A model generated the notes under the pieces. The model ran no database searches. It had not been told where the DNA came from and saw nothing but the letters and a program-made list of their open reading frames with translations. From the NCBI RefSeq assembly GCF_001315105.1, contig NZ_BAZR01000012.1, positions 1 to 64,000 on the forward strand: DNA of 64,000 bases. Reading direction: 5' to 3'. The position numbers were made by a program, and so were the translations under genes. The stretch is from Paenibacillus sp. JCM 10914 (GTDB lineage Bacteria > Bacillota > Bacilli > Paenibacillales > Paenibacillaceae). Positions 41,489 to 50,461 of the stretch are shown here, one piece after another (the first letter of the stretch is position 1; each line of letters starts with the position of its first letter).

Positions 41489-41821
41489 TCAATCATCCAT
41501 TCCCATGGAGTCGGCTGGATCATAAAGGTATTTGTTAAGGTTGATGATTCCCTGGCCGGACACGCCTACGCCTTCTCCTTGCAGATACAATTCCTGCATC
41601 AGCCGGGTTTCTTCGTCTTTGACGGCAATTTCGCCTTTGGCGTTGACAACCCGATGCCAGGGCAGCTTGTGCGCCTGACTCATGGAGTGCAGAATACGGA
41701 CGACTTGACGCGCAGCGCGGGGACTACCTGCTACCCGGGCCACTTGCCCATACGTCATGACGTGACCTTCAGGTATGCTCCGGATGACTTCGATGACACG
41801 TTTCGTAAATGGCTGCAACAT
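41489..41821 (-). CDS. Alkyltransferase-like protein (MGMT family without the active Cys)
   Basis: 110 residues from the ATG at 41821 (CGGAGG five bases upstream; an ATG at 41845 gives eight more residues). It contains the MGMT DNA-binding core FTKRVIEVIRSIPEGHVMTY, GQVARVAGSPRAARQVVRIL with the Arg finger, and LPWHRVVNAKG where the active site would be P-C-H-R-V. Cys is replaced by Trp, as in ATL proteins that bind O6-alkylguanine and hand it to nucleotide excision repair instead of repairing it directly. Convergent with the methyltransferase gene. Confidence 0.88.
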   Translation of the reverse strand: MLQPFTKRVIEVIRSIPEGHVMTYGQVARVAGSPRAARQVVRILHSMSQAHKLPWHRVVNAKGEIAVKDEETRLMQELYLQGEGVGVSGQGIINLNKYLYDPADSMGMDD

Positions 41822-41863
41822 AGATACCTCCGATTTATCATTCATTCTCTAAACATATAACAC

Positions 41864-41906
41864 AAGGACGCCCTGATCGCCACTCGGCTGCTCGGACGTC
41901 CTTTTT
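41864..41906. terminator. Bidirectional hairpin between ATL and dehydrogenase genes
   Basis: AAGGACG / CGTCCTT arms with a 26-base loop and TTTTT on the plus side. On the minus strand it would sit between the dehydrogenase stop and the ATL gene. Confidence 0.5.
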
Positions 41907-41960
41907 AGTATCTAGTCAACGGACCGGATTTGCGCATCTATGCACAGTGAACTACAAGAC

Positions 41961-42914
41961 CTAGTATTCCTTGTTGTAGTCAATCACATTGCGCGGCAAC
42001 GGATCGCCCTTGACGTAGGCGGCCAGGTTATCGAGGAAGATCTCCACCGTACGTTCCGCATAACGTTCGGTGTTGCCTGCGGTATGCGGAGTAATGATCA
42101 CGTTGTGGAGGCCCCAGAGCGGATGGTCGCTAGGCAGCGGCTCTTCTTCGAACACATCGAGGCCGGCACCGGCCAGCTTGCCGGATGTCAGAGCTTCCAG
42201 TAGGTCATCGGTCACGACAGTGGGGCCTCTGCCAACATTAACAAAGAAAGCCGAGTCTTTCATGGCTGCAAAGCGGTCTTTATTGAACATGCCCTGCGTA
42301 TCATCGGTGAGCGGCAGGATATTAACGATATAATCGCCTTCGGACAGCGCCTTGTCCAAGTCATCCACCTTATACATGACGTCAATATAAGGATCGGATT
42401 TGCCTGAATTGCGCACGCCTACCGTCCGCAGGCCGAAGGCTTGAGCAACTCTGGCGGTATGGCTGCCGATTTGGCCGACCCCGACGATGACGATCGTCTT
42501 GTCATGAAGCTCGCTGAATGTTCCTGCAGGGTCCCAGGATCTATCCGACTGCTGACGTACGGCAAGGTGAATGTTGCGGGCAAAGCCGAGGATCATGGCC
42601 AGAATATGCTCGGTGATCGGAATGCTATGTACGCCGCTGGCATTGGTCAGCTGGATGCCTTTCTCCTCGAATTCTTCGAGCGGCATTTTATCAACGCCAG
42701 CCGACCATGCCTGAATCCACTTCAGCTTGCTATCTGGCAATAGGACTTCATCCTGCATCCGGCGCGACCACCCGATCAGAATTTCGATCTCTTTTAATGA
42801 GGCAAGCTCCAAATCCTTGGCGTTGATGACTTCCAGTTCAAATCCTGGAGCGGTGTCCTTAATTCGTTGTTGTTGATCGGTTGTAAGCTCGTGAATGGCC
42901 AAGATTTTCGGCAT
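41961..42914 (-). CDS. D-2-hydroxyacid dehydrogenase (NAD-dependent)
   Basis: 317 residues, ATG at 42914 behind AGGAGGTCAT. Rossmann motif VIVGVGQIGSHTARVAQAFG at about residues 140-160, the catalytic Arg in NVGRGPTVV, Glu in DVFEEEPLP and His in ITPHTAGNTE: the R-E-H triad of the family. The substrate (glyoxylate, hydroxypyruvate, phosphoglycerate or another 2-oxo acid) cannot be told. SGVHSIPITEHILAMIL is the conserved family segment. Monocistronic. Confidence 0.88.
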   Translation of the reverse strand: MPKILAIHELTTDQQQRIKDTAPGFELEVINAKDLELASLKEIEILIGWSRRMQDEVLLPDSKLKWIQAWSAGVDKMPLEEFEEKGIQLTNASGVHSIPITEHILAMILGFARNIHLAVRQQSDRSWDPAGTFSELHDKTIVIVGVGQIGSHTARVAQAFGLRTVGVRNSGKSDPYIDVMYKVDDLDKALSEGDYIVNILPLTDDTQGMFNKDRFAAMKDSAFFVNVGRGPTVVTDDLLEALTSGKLAGAGLDVFEEEPLPSDHPLWGLHNVIITPHTAGNTERYAERTVEIFLDNLAAYVKGDPLPRNVIDYNKEY

Positions 42915-43168
42915 GGTTATGACCTCCTGGGAAATGGAATAATGAATGATGGCAGAAGCGAAATCTCTTTTTGAACATATTATCAGAAATTGAAGTTTTG
43001 CGCATGGTTACCTATGTTACCTGCTGCCATAGCTAACTCGGTACGTGAATTATTTTGTGATTTGTGGTATAGTGTAGCTTCATTCTTCAACATCAGATCA
43101 CCCGACGGCAGGTTAGCGCAAAATATGAGGAAGGGAAGTGTCCGGATGTACCTGGCAATAAGGGAGAT

Positions 43169-43717
43169 TTGGAGCGCTTGTTCATCGCCGTAAGAGTGTC
43201 AGCTGAAGCTGCGTTAACACTGAACAGAAGGGCCACGGAGCTATCAGAACGTATGCCGTTCAAGAAGTGGGTCCATCCGCAGGATTATCATATTACCTTG
43301 CAGTTTCTCGGAGATACGCCAACTGGCCGTATTCCAGCGATCACGCAGGCACTTCAAGATGTGGCTAAGGGACGGCGTCCCTTTCAGCTTGAGACACAAC
43401 AAGTCGGTGTATTTGGCTCAGCTACTTCTCCCCGTATATTATGGGCAGGAGTCGGTGGTGATCTGAACGCACTTGTTACATTACAACAGTCGGTAGTATC
43501 CGCTATGGCGCCTTTCGGGTTCGAACCGGAGGAACGACCTTATCGACCACATATTACTTTAGGCCGAAAATATCAGGGAACCGATCCATTCGTTATGGAT
43601 ATTGCAGGGAAAGATGTTGTGAATATCCAATGGAACGTCCATGCAATAGAACTATTACAAACCAATTTACACCAAACACCGATGTACGAAACTGTCGGTT
43701 TGGCGCGGTTTTTCTGA
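43169..43717 (+). CDS. thpR: RNA 2',3'-cyclic phosphodiesterase (2'-5' RNA ligase family)
   Basis: 182 residues. Two H-x-T-x motifs: HITLQFLGDTP at about residue 41 and HITLGRKYQG at about 128, the catalytic pair of the 2H phosphoesterase fold, with RLFIAVRVS at the N-terminus. The enzyme opens 2',3'-cyclic phosphates on RNA ends and can ligate 2'-5'. The start is the TTG at 43169, but AGGGAG is only two bases away; the TTG at 43178 is better spaced. One base may be missing here, as elsewhere in the window. Confidence 0.85.
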   Translation: MERLFIAVRVSAEAALTLNRRATELSERMPFKKWVHPQDYHITLQFLGDTPTGRIPAITQALQDVAKGRRPFQLETQQVGVFGSATSPRILWAGVGGDLNALVTLQQSVVSAMAPFGFEPEERPYRPHITLGRKYQGTDPFVMDIAGKDVVNIQWNVHAIELLQTNLHQTPMYETVGLARFF

Positions 43718-43824
43718 TTTTTTATGAAAATGAAAATGATCGTTCATAAAATTACCATGTTTTCAAAGCCTAAAAATGTGGTTACATAGTGTGAGAATGT
43801 GCCGACATCATTAGGAGGAAAAAA

Positions 43825-44722
43825 ATGGTTATGAAAGTGCTACGGCAAAATCGCTGGATTGTGCTTCTTTTGGGAGCGCTTTTAGTGAGCTTGTCTCTTA
43901 TAAGTTTGCTGGGTATGCAGACGACCGCAACAGAAGGAGAAGAGCAGCAGGACATGCCGACGTATGTAATGGCTGCGATGTATCCGGAACGTGAAATCGG
44001 TCAGGCGGAATTAGAATCTAGCTATAGGCAAGACGGACAACCTGTCAATATGTTGACGACTATCGTTTACGATCCATGGAGCAAGCCAACCGATCATGTG
44101 GTGCTGAGCCCATTTTTGCAGGGAATGGCAGTCGCTGGTGACGAGCATGGTGAATCCGAGAAGGTCAAACAAGCAGATCAGGGCAAGGAAGAGAAATCAA
44201 AAGCCAAATCTGCGGACGGGAAACCGGCAACACAACAGGGGACTCAAGTCGTCAAATCTCAGGCTGAAAGCCTAAAACCCCCCCCAACTTTACTTCTTCA
44301 CAAGAACAGATACGTTAACCCAGGATCAGAAGGATCAAGCCACCTGGACTTATGATTTGTCAGCTGAAGAGCTGCGACTGCTCGAAAGAATCGTTATGGC
44401 AGAAGCAGAGGGCGAACCGTACGAAGGCAAAGTGGCAGTTGCCAACGTTGTCTTAAACCGGCTACGGTCAGCTAATTTTCCCGATACCATTACCGATGTC
44501 ATCTATCAAAAGCATCAATTTAGTCCTGTTGCCAACGGGCGTCTTAAACGCGTCACGGCAAATGAAGAGACGATCAAATCCGTCAATGCGGCACTTCATG
44601 GCCAGAAAGAGGTACCCGATGATACGTATTATTTTCTGTCCCTCAAGCTTGCACAGGATTTAACGGTGCATCGTTCCAAATCGTTAGTAAAGAAAATTGG
44701 CAACCACTCTTTTTACAAGTAA
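43825..44722 (+). CDS. SleB-type cell-wall hydrolase with N-terminal membrane anchor, one frameshift
   Basis: ATG at 43825 behind AGGAGG. Residues about 9-31 are a hydrophobic segment (WIVLLLGALLVSLSLISLLG), signal or membrane anchor, followed by a Glu/Lys/Gln-rich linker. A run of eight C at 44278-44285 holds one base too many; with seven the frame joins DTLTQDQKDQATWTYDLSAE to the hydrolase_2 domain LLERIVMAEAEGEPYEGKVA, VANVVLNRLRSANFPDTITD, FSPVANGRL and a YYFLSLKLAQDL end. This SleB-type domain is a lytic transglycosylase-like enzyme acting on spore cortex or wall. As printed it is two pieces (43825-44355 and 44357-44722). Confidence 0.82.
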
Positions 44723-44764
44723 CGCCTGAATGGGTAAACTAGTAAGTAGGAGGTGTGTTAACCA

Positions 44765-45448
44765 ATGAAAATAACGTATTACGGCCATTCTAGCATCTTG
44801 GTGGAAGAGAACGGGACACGTGTCATTATCGATCCATTTCTATCCGGCAATCCAGGCTCAGGCATCAAGCCTGAAGACGTACAAGTAGATGCCGTGGTGC
44901 TGACCCACGGGCATTCCGATCATTATGGCGATTGTATCGAAATTGCGAAGCAGAATGATTGTCCGATTATTGCGGTCTATGAGCTAGCCGTATATTGTGC
45001 GAACCAGGGCGTGAAATCCCATGGCATGAATACCGGCGGCAGTGCCCAGTTCGACGGCTTTAAAGTGAAGTTTACCCCTGCACTCCATTCTTCATCCATC
45101 TCCGTGGGAGATAGCTGGGTGTATGCGGGGCCGGCTTGCGGCGTCTTGTTGACGATGGGTGATAGAACCCTTTACCATGCCGGCGATACGAGTTTATTCG
45201 GCGATATGCGCCTCATCGGCGAGATGAATCATATCGATGCTGCCGTGCTGCCGATTGGAGACATGCTCACCATGGGACCGGCAGACGCCTTGCTCGCTGC
45301 ACAGTGGGTGCGAACCAAACATGTGATTCCGGTACACTATAATACCTTCCCGGCCATATCGCAGGATGCAGATGCGTTCTGCAGCGATCTTGCCAAGGCT
45401 GGCATAAAGGGACACCCGCTGAAGGCGGGAGAGAGTCTTCAGTTATAA
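44765..45448 (+). CDS. UPF0173-family metal-dependent hydrolase (metallo-beta-lactamase fold)
   Basis: 227 residues with GGAGGTGTG ahead of the ATG. Metal ligands: HGHSDHYGD (about residues 53-61), H in FTPALHSSS, D in YHAGDTSLFGDM and H in VIPVHYNTFP. The short, His/Asp-only layout matches UPF0173 (YtkL-type), a metal-dependent hydrolase of unknown substrate related to UlaG. Ends with a terminator. Likely own transcript. Confidence 0.87.
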   Translation: MKITYYGHSSILVEENGTRVIIDPFLSGNPGSGIKPEDVQVDAVVLTHGHSDHYGDCIEIAKQNDCPIIAVYELAVYCANQGVKSHGMNTGGSAQFDGFKVKFTPALHSSSISVGDSWVYAGPACGVLLTMGDRTLYHAGDTSLFGDMRLIGEMNHIDAAVLPIGDMLTMGPADALLAAQWVRTKHVIPVHYNTFPAISQDADAFCSDLAKAGIKGHPLKAGESLQL

Positions 45449-45462
45449 TTGATCATAGACGA

Positions 45463-45502
45463 AGAAGCTCCTCCGTCGTTGTGGCGGGGAAGCTTCTTTT
45501 TT
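45463..45502 (+). terminator. Rho-independent terminator
   Basis: AGAAGCT / AGCTTCT arms with imperfect inner pairs and TTTTTT; serves the UPF0173 gene and may stop the convergent glycosyltransferase. Confidence 0.75.
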
Positions 45503-45526
45503 GCGTTATAGATGCATGCGTGACGT

Positions 45527-46702
45527 TTAGGGTTGCAGTGCCGCGAGTGGTACGGGCTCTTCGTTATGCTCTTCGATGCGGTCTCTGTTTAACAGCCCCA
45601 TGACCTGAAGAGCGCAATGATCAGGTTCAAGGTGGACTGAACGTCTTCTTGCCGCATGCTCGCGCTGATCCCGAACGATGTCATATTGATCTGAGAGCAG
45701 GTGCAGCCATTTGTCCATTACTTCGGTGGAGTCCAGTATCTCAGCATAACCTTCACTGACAAAAAAGTGCGAGTTCACTTCCTCCTGGCCGGGAATCGGC
45801 TCATAGAACAGCATGGGAATGCCTTTGGCCGCACCCTCCGCACAGGTCATCCCGCCTGGCTTCGTAATGAGCAGGTCGGAGACGTCCATCAGCTTATGTA
45901 TATCATCGCGGTGCGAAAGCACGTGAATGTTCGGATGCTGGAAGTTCGAGTCCTCCCTCATATTGGACACGAGCTTATCATTCTGCCCCATGCAGAAGAC
46001 GAGCTGAATATCATTCGCGCGGCTCGCAAGCTTGCTGAGCAGATGCTTGTTGAAGACGAGTCCCCATCCGCCCCCCATAATGAGTACGGTTGGCATAGAA
46101 TGTAGCCTGAGCTCATACTGCAACTGCTCACGTTCTTCCGCGACCCAGAACTTCGGGTGAACGGGCATGCCGGTGACATGGATGTAGGATGAAGGGATGT
46201 CCTTTAGTATGAGCATTTGTTTGACGTGCGGTGTGGGCACCAGGTATTCATCGACCTCCGGATTGACCCAGGTACCGTGTGCGTCGTAATCGGTTATCAT
46301 GGTATATAGTGGAATGTTCAGCCCCTGGCGTTTCAATCGGGAGACAACCGCATTCGGAAAAGGGTGGGTACATATAATCAGATCCGGCTGTAGCTGCTCG
46401 ATCAGCTTTTTGGCCTGCGCATAGAATATGCGGTGCAGCGCCAGTCGCGTCAACCGGTTCAGGGATTTCTTATATTGCGAACGGTACAGCATACCGACGA
46501 GGCGCGGGCGAGTGCTGACTGTTTTGCGGTATGCGGACAGAATCAGAGGTCCAACCGTCGGGTTAAGCAGGTTGCCAAGCTCGATGACACGGCAATGGAT
46601 GTCGGGATGCATCCGTTGTAGGCCTTCAGCCAGTGCATACGCTGCTTGCGTATGACCTGTACCGAACCCCTCGCTAAAGAGGAGCACGTTTGTATATCGC
46701 AT
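45527..46702 (-). CDS. MGDG synthase/UgtP-family glycosyltransferase
   Basis: 391 residues, AGGTGAT before the ATG. The MGDG-synthase family N-domain opens VLLFSEGFGTGHTQAAYALA; the acceptor-facing HPFPNAVVSRLKRQ and TDYDAHGTWVNPEVDEYLVP follow; the UDP-sugar site is VLIMGGGWGLVFNKHLL and TKPGGMTCAEGAAKGIPMLF, EPIPGQEEVNSHFF. These GT28 enzymes add glucose or galactose to diacylglycerol (UgtP/YpfP in Bacillus, for glycolipid and lipoteichoic acid anchors). Donor and acceptor are inferred from family; other monogalactosyl members exist. Confidence 0.85.
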   Translation of the reverse strand: MRYTNVLLFSEGFGTGHTQAAYALAEGLQRMHPDIHCRVIELGNLLNPTVGPLILSAYRKTVSTRPRLVGMLYRSQYKKSLNRLTRLALHRIFYAQAKKLIEQLQPDLIICTHPFPNAVVSRLKRQGLNIPLYTMITDYDAHGTWVNPEVDEYLVPTPHVKQMLILKDIPSSYIHVTGMPVHPKFWVAEEREQLQYELRLHSMPTVLIMGGGWGLVFNKHLLSKLASRANDIQLVFCMGQNDKLVSNMREDSNFQHPNIHVLSHRDDIHKLMDVSDLLITKPGGMTCAEGAAKGIPMLFYEPIPGQEEVNSHFFVSEGYAEILDSTEVMDKWLHLLSDQYDIVRDQREHAARRRSVHLEPDHCALQVMGLLNRDRIEEHNEEPVPLAALQP

Positions 46703-46880
46703 GATATCACCTACTTCTTTCTCCCTCTATCTTACAAAACAGGAATCATTTTTTGAAGAGCAGTGCGAAAAAAAGAGCATGCCCTAATGTATACGCACAA
46801 ATGGGAAAAGCATTTCAATTATTTTGTTGACTAAAAGGTATTGCGTTCATATGAATATTCTGATAAATTATAAATTGACC

Positions 46881-46909
46881 GAATGACTGAATATGTTTTT
46901 TAGTCATTC
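46881..46909. promoter_or_regulatory. TetR operator A (tetR promoter)
   Basis: GAATGAC-N15-GTCATTC, a perfect 7-bp inverted repeat, 37 bases before the TetR start. Same motif and spacing as operator B upstream of the YhgE gene. Confidence 0.7.
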
Positions 46910-46946
46910 ATGATTAACAACTGATAATGAATGAAGGAGGGATAGC

Positions 46947-47528
46947 ATGCCGGCTGTGGACCGACGCAAGCAAATACTTGCGGCTGCATCCCAATCGTTT
47001 GCTTTATTCGGATATAAAGCGACTACGATGGATCAGGTAGCGAAGATCGCGAATGTGGGGAAAGGGACGATCTATACTTTTTTTACGAATAAGGAAGAGC
47101 TCTTCGACGAGATTCTGCTATCGGCCATTATGGAGATGAAGCATTTGGCTGAACGGGAGATTCGCAACGATCGAGATTTCTACGACAATCTGTATCGCGT
47201 ACTAGATGCGCTACTGGAGTTCCGGAGCGAGCATGAGCTGTTTATTAAGCTGTCTCAGGAACTGCGGGATATTGGCACGCCGAAGGTGCATGAAGGATTG
47301 ACGAAGGTAGAGAATGGCATCGTCTCTTATCTGAAGGGCATCGTAGAGCAGGCGATTGCGATCGGTGAGATTAAGCCGCTGGATGCGGAGGTTGTCTCTT
47401 ATGTGATGCTGAAGCTGTACATTGCATTGACAACGGATTTCAATCAACTGCATGATCCGCTCGATAAGGAGCAGATCAAGGAATACATGATGGTATTTCT
47501 GGCTGACGGGTTGAAGAAGGGCGTATAA
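46947..47528 (+). CDS. TetR/AcrR-family transcriptional regulator
   Basis: 193 residues, GGAGGGATAGC before the ATG. N-terminal HTH: RKQILAAASQSFALFGYKAT, MDQVAKIANVGKGTIYTFF, NKEELFDEIL. The C-terminal part is a helical ligand/dimer domain with YLKGIVEQAIAIGEIKPLDA. The gene lies directly before the YhgE/Pip gene and shares with it a palindromic operator, so it almost surely represses both. Ligand unknown. Confidence 0.9.
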   Translation: MPAVDRRKQILAAASQSFALFGYKATTMDQVAKIANVGKGTIYTFFTNKEELFDEILLSAIMEMKHLAEREIRNDRDFYDNLYRVLDALLEFRSEHELFIKLSQELRDIGTPKVHEGLTKVENGIVSYLKGIVEQAIAIGEIKPLDAEVVSYVMLKLYIALTTDFNQLHDPLDKEQIKEYMMVFLADGLKKGV

Positions 47529-47576
47529 TCATTAGAAGACGATGACAATTCGCTGTTTGTTCACGATGGTGACAAG

Positions 47577-47625
47577 GAAAGTCGGATGATCCACGGGCGG
47601 TCGACTTTCTTGTTGCGTTTTTTTT
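47577..47625 (+). terminator. Terminator after tetR
   Basis: GAAAGTCG / CGACTTTC stem with a 17-base loop and, after seven bases, TTTTTTTT. It precedes operator B by seven bases, so YhgE has its own promoter. Confidence 0.65.
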
Positions 47626-47631
47626 AACCTA

Positions 47632-47671
47632 AAATGACTAAATGAGAAATATGGTCATTTCGTACTATAAT
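47632..47671 (+). promoter_or_regulatory. TetR operator B and YhgE promoter
   Basis: AAATGAC-N15-GTCATTT at 47632-47660 followed by TATAAT at 47666-47671. The palindrome ends five bases before the -10, so the bound regulator covers the -35 region. Confidence 0.68.
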
Positions 47672-47707
47672 TAAAAGTTAGATGAGATAAAGAGGAGAGG
47701 ACCATAG

Positions 47708-49975
47708 ATGAAATCACTATCTGTATTTGCTAAAGACTTGGGCGCCGCCATGCGGAATCCGAAAATATTAATTCCGATCATCGCGGTATTGTTCATACCG
47801 GTGATGTACAGCGCCCTGTTCCTGGGGGCCTTCTGGGATCCCTATGGAAAGATGGATGAACTGCCCGTAGCGGTCGTGAATAACGACAGGGGTGCTGAAT
47901 TTGAGGGGAAGAAACTGCAGGCGGGCGATGACTTGGTTGCCGAACTGAAGAAAGGGAAGGATTTTAACTGGCAGTTCGTCGATCATGACGAGGCTGAGCA
48001 GGGAATGCGGGATAACAAGTTCTATATGACGATTACGATTCCTGATAATTTCTCGCAACAGGCCACAACCTTAATGGATGATCATCCGGAGCCGGCGCAG
48101 ATCGTATTCGAGCCGAATGAGGGCTACAACTTCCTTGCGTCCCAGATTGGCGGAAGTGCCGTGCAGCAGATCCAGATGAAGGTGTCCGCGAAGGTAACGG
48201 AAGCTTATACCGAGACGTTATTCGATCAAGTGGAGAAGGTATCCGGAGGGCTGCTGGAAGCCGGAGACGGTGCAACCAAGTTGTCGGACGGCGCGGTGAA
48301 GCTGGATGAAGGTACGCTGAAGCTGAAGGAGAATCTGGCGAAGCTGGTAGCGGGAACACAAGAGCTGCAGGCTGGGCTTGCTCCTTTGAGCGAGGGCGTT
48401 CAAGAACTGAATCAAGGTGCGGGTAAACTGAATACGGGAGCGAGCTCCCTGACCTCTGGCCTCGACCAGTTGAAGAGCGGTCATGGCCAACTGCAAGCTG
48501 GAGCAACAGAAGTCAGCCAGGGAGGCGTGCAGCTGCAAGCCGGGATTGAATCGGCCGCCGTAGGAAGTGCGAAGCTGAATGAAGGCTTGCAGGCAAATCA
48601 GACAGGAGCTGCACAGCTTGCAGCCGGAGCGGAGTCGGTTCATACGGGCAGCAGCAGCCTGAACGCTGGCTTGAAACAATCGCTGGATGCTACCGCATCA
48701 CTCGAACAAGGAGCGAAGGCGGTTGCCGATGGGCTGAAGCAGCTGGCTGAAGGCAATCCGGAGCTTGCCCAGAGTCAGGAAGTGCAGGCATTGCTGGCTG
48801 CAAGCCAGTCCGTGGCCTCGGGCACAAGCGAGCTGAACGCAGGTCAGAAGCAGCTTGCTCAGGGAGCGGCTGAGTTGAACCAGGGAGCGAAGCAATTGCA
48901 GACCGGGGCGAGTCAGCTTCAGACAGGAGCTGCGCAACTAGCTGACGGAGGGCAGCAATTGAATGCGGGCGGTCAGGAACTGCTGGCAGGGGTCAAGCGC
49001 CTGAATGCCGGGCAAAGCGAGCTTGCCGAGGGTATGCAGATGTTTGGTTCCAAGCTGGGCGAAGCCGCTGCAGGCAGTCAGGAGCTGGCCTCAGGAGCGG
49101 CAGCGTTATCCCAAGGCACAGCGCAATTGGCAGGCGGTGCCGATCAATTGGGTAGCGGCGTGACTACGCTCGCCGACGGCTCGATGCAGCTTGACTCTGG
49201 TGCAGGTGAGCTTGTGAGCGGTATGAGTGAACTGAAAGACGGCAGCGGGGAGCTGGCGGGCAAGCTGAATGAAGCGGCTGATAAGACTAGCGGCATTCAT
49301 ACGACGGATGAGACGGTGAGCATGTTCGCCGGACCGGTGAAGATCGAAGAGCATAAGGTGAATGAAGTACCGAATTATGGCACGGGCTTTGCTCCTTATT
49401 TCTTGTCGCTCGGTTTGTTTGTCGGGGCACTGATCTCGACAATCATTCTGCCGATCCGTGGTGCATCTGTACCTGGCGCAAGTGGATGGAACCGGTTTGT
49501 GAGCCGCACCTTGTCATTCGCGGGGATGGGCTTGATTCAAGCTCTGCTGGCGGTGCTGGTTATGCTGTACGGCTTGAAGCTGGAAGTGCTGAGCGTTCCG
49601 CTCTTCTACTTGTTCTCGTTCGTAACGAGTCTGTCGTTCATGTTCTTGGTTCAAGCGTTCGTGACGTGGCTTGATCAGCCTGGACGCTTTATTGTGATCG
49701 TCATTCTGATCTTCCAGTTGACGACAAGTGCAGGTACGTTCCCGTTGGAGCTGATTCCGAACTGGATGAAGGCACTCAATCCGTTACTGCCAATGACATA
49801 TAGCGTCAAAGGCTATAAGGATGTGGTGTCCACAGGCAACTTTGACGGCATGTGGGCAAACATTAGCATTTTGGCAGGCTTTGGTCTGGTGTTCTTGGCT
49901 TTGACTGCGGTATACTTCCTGCTTAATCGCGGAGATAAGAAGCCAGCCAATGCGGATCAGGCTGTAACGGCATAA
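47708..49975 (+). CDS. YhgE/Pip-domain membrane protein with long coiled-coil repeat
   Basis: 755 residues, GAGGAGAGG before the ATG. One N-terminal membrane segment (about 18-40, ILIPIIAVLFIPVMYSALFL) and an extracellular YhgE/Pip domain (WDPYGKMDELPVAVVNNDRG). About 350 residues (200-560) then repeat L-x2-G-x3-L-x2-G-x-x-x-L (e.g. GAAQLADGGQQLNAGGQELL), predicted as a long fibrous helix. Four to five membrane segments end the chain (about 575-745) with VTSLSFMFLVQAF and TSAGTFPLELIPNWMKALNP. It is related to phage receptor Pip/YueB and to ABC-2-type permease shape; role likely in export or envelope integrity under TetR control. Confidence 0.85.
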   Translation: MKSLSVFAKDLGAAMRNPKILIPIIAVLFIPVMYSALFLGAFWDPYGKMDELPVAVVNNDRGAEFEGKKLQAGDDLVAELKKGKDFNWQFVDHDEAEQGMRDNKFYMTITIPDNFSQQATTLMDDHPEPAQIVFEPNEGYNFLASQIGGSAVQQIQMKVSAKVTEAYTETLFDQVEKVSGGLLEAGDGATKLSDGAVKLDEGTLKLKENLAKLVAGTQELQAGLAPLSEGVQELNQGAGKLNTGASSLTSGLDQLKSGHGQLQAGATEVSQGGVQLQAGIESAAVGSAKLNEGLQANQTGAAQLAAGAESVHTGSSSLNAGLKQSLDATASLEQGAKAVADGLKQLAEGNPELAQSQEVQALLAASQSVASGTSELNAGQKQLAQGAAELNQGAKQLQTGASQLQTGAAQLADGGQQLNAGGQELLAGVKRLNAGQSELAEGMQMFGSKLGEAAAGSQELASGAAALSQGTAQLAGGADQLGSGVTTLADGSMQLDSGAGELVSGMSELKDGSGELAGKLNEAADKTSGIHTTDETVSMFAGPVKIEEHKVNEVPNYGTGFAPYFLSLGLFVGALISTIILPIRGASVPGASGWNRFVSRTLSFAGMGLIQALLAVLVMLYGLKLEVLSVPLFYLFSFVTSLSFMFLVQAFVTWLDQPGRFIVIVILIFQLTTSAGTFPLELIPNWMKALNPLLPMTYSVKGYKDVVSTGNFDGMWANISILAGFGLVFLALTAVYFLLNRGDKKPANADQAVTA

Positions 49976-49994
49976 CATCTTTTGATATATCGGT

Positions 49995-50046
49995 AGAGGT
50001 TATCTCGATGAGGCGATTTATGCCCCTTGGGGTAACCTCTATTATT
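49995..50046 (+). terminator. Terminator after the YhgE gene
   Basis: AGAGGTTA / TAACCTCT arms with a 30-base loop followed by ATTATTT. Reasonable but not ideal. Confidence 0.6.
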
Positions 50047-50461
50047 TATGGAGGTGGGTTAATCTGTCCTTAATGATGAGGTAAATGGCAGTAAATCGTA
50101 ACCCTTTAACGCGATATAACTTAAAAGTCCGAAAGTTTCTGCGGTTTTAGAATGTTATATTTGGATGTTTTTTTGCATTATCCTACATAAATTTGAGCTT
50201 CATTGTAGGCGAAAACCCATTAAAACAATTCTTATCATATTTATAAAAAGTTTGAATTGCCTGCATGGTACGTCGGTGATAAAATATATAGAACTAATTA
50301 AACTTACGTGTTAGGTAAATGTCAACCTTAGGCGCTTTTGCACAATACTGCATCACCTCATCGCAGTCGCATGCTAACGGTTGAGGAGCGATGACAGATC
50401 CTTATGTTTTGTTGTTTACACTCAGCAGCACTTTATTCTATACAAAGAAAGGTTGCATCTT
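50047..50461. promoter_or_regulatory. Upstream region of gltB
   Basis: About 415 bases without a gene. The only promoter-like pair is TTGAAT at 50252-50257 and an AT-rich TGATAAAAT at 50277-50285, with poor spacing. A leader of roughly 160 bases would follow; I see no T-box, no known riboswitch and no clear attenuator. Confidence 0.4.

Noticed and set aside
48310..49300. Possible tandem DNA repeat
   Set aside because: The periodicity is in the protein (Leu/Gly pattern); at DNA level copies are too diverged to be a tandem repeat.
50047..50461. T-box or other riboswitch in the gltB leader
   Set aside because: No T-box TGGNACC-type motif, specifier loop or other known element could be found.
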